NCBI GenBank assembly: GCA_030533235.1
Contig: JAUNJN010000026.1
Span: forward strand, 1 to 33,653
Length of the DNA stretch: 33,653 bases
Source of the DNA: Eubacteriales bacterium
GTDB lineage: Bacteria > Bacillota > Clostridia > Lachnospirales > Lachnospiraceae
Direction: 5' to 3'
Shown here: in pieces, positions 33,610 through 33,653 of the stretch
Numbering within the stretch: position 1 is the first letter of the stretch
Layout: the number at the start of each line of letters is the position of its first letter
The notes under the pieces: model-generated
What the model saw: the letters and a program-made list of their open reading frames with translations, nothing else
Told to the model about the DNA's origin: nothing
Database searches by the model: none
Translations under genes and position numbers: made by a program

Positions 33610-33639
33610 GGCTGTTAAATGTCACAATATTTAACAGCC
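33610..33639. repeat. Perfect 11-bp inverted repeat upstream of the truncated acyltransferase
   Basis: GGCTGTTAAAT (33610-33620) and ATTTAACAGCC (33629-33639) are exact complements around eight bases. There is no good T-tract, so it is a weak terminator at best; it could be an operator or the edge of a lost element. Confidence 0.5.
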
Positions 33640-33653
33640 ATATATTTCAATAT

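Overview
The window looks like chromosome from an anaerobic, low-to-mid-GC Firmicute, most likely a plant-fibre-degrading gut or rumen Lachnospiraceae. This is inferred from gene content: strong AGGAGG-type ribosome sites, near-consensus TTGACA/TATAAT promoters with 17-bp spacers, a perfect CIRCE element, Gram-positive-style lipoproteins, a CbxX/SpoVK-type AAA+ protein, a GH9 cellulase and a GH3 beta-glucosidase, several EAL proteins, and an RND pump encoded without adaptor or outer-membrane partners. I see no tRNA, rRNA, CRISPR array, insertion sequence or phage genes.

Layout. Bases 1-3065: the 3' end of a proline-rich single-pass membrane protein, then on the minus strand a Dabb-domain protein and a hybrid histidine kinase. 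Bases 3152-9286 (minus): a tightly spaced set of a eukaryotic-type HisA (HIS6-like), a GH9 cellulase lipoprotein and a GtrA-YfhO fusion, read from one good promoter at 9328-9356. Bases 9446-10936 (plus): an AAA+ ATPase convergent with a two-domain GT2 glycosyltransferase (10931-12793, minus). Bases 12794-13149, the only gene-free stretch over 300 bases, hold the GT2 promoter, a pair of 13-bp direct repeats 21 bp apart, and a divergent plus-strand promoter that appears to drive a small structured RNA of about 130 nt ending in an intrinsic terminator. Bases 13150-19198 (minus): a MurE-like ligase, a GH3 beta-glucosidase and a membrane EAL protein, the last two overlapping. Bases 19284-24271 (minus): a YczE-like membrane protein, an Hsp20 chaperone under CIRCE/HrcA-type control, a fusion of a peptide-synthetase condensation domain to a GNAT acetyltransferase, and glucose-6-phosphate isomerase. 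Bases 24394-27089 (minus): a second EAL protein and an autoregulated MarR-DUF6544 pair. Bases 27317-31337 (plus): a TetR regulator and a methionine-rich RND transporter. The end holds a lipoprotein of unknown function and an apparently truncated acyltransferase-3 gene.

Themes. GH9 (outside the cell) and GH3 plus Pgi (inside) would form a route from cellulose fragments to glucose and glycolysis. The GtrA-YfhO fusion, GT2 protein and Mur ligase point to envelope or polysaccharide work. Two EAL proteins suggest c-di-GMP turnover. The least ordinary items are the putative small RNA with its divergent regulatory region, the HIS6-type HisA in a cellulase operon, the condensation-GNAT fusion, and the MarR promoter whose entire 17-bp spacer is an operator half of a duplicated site.
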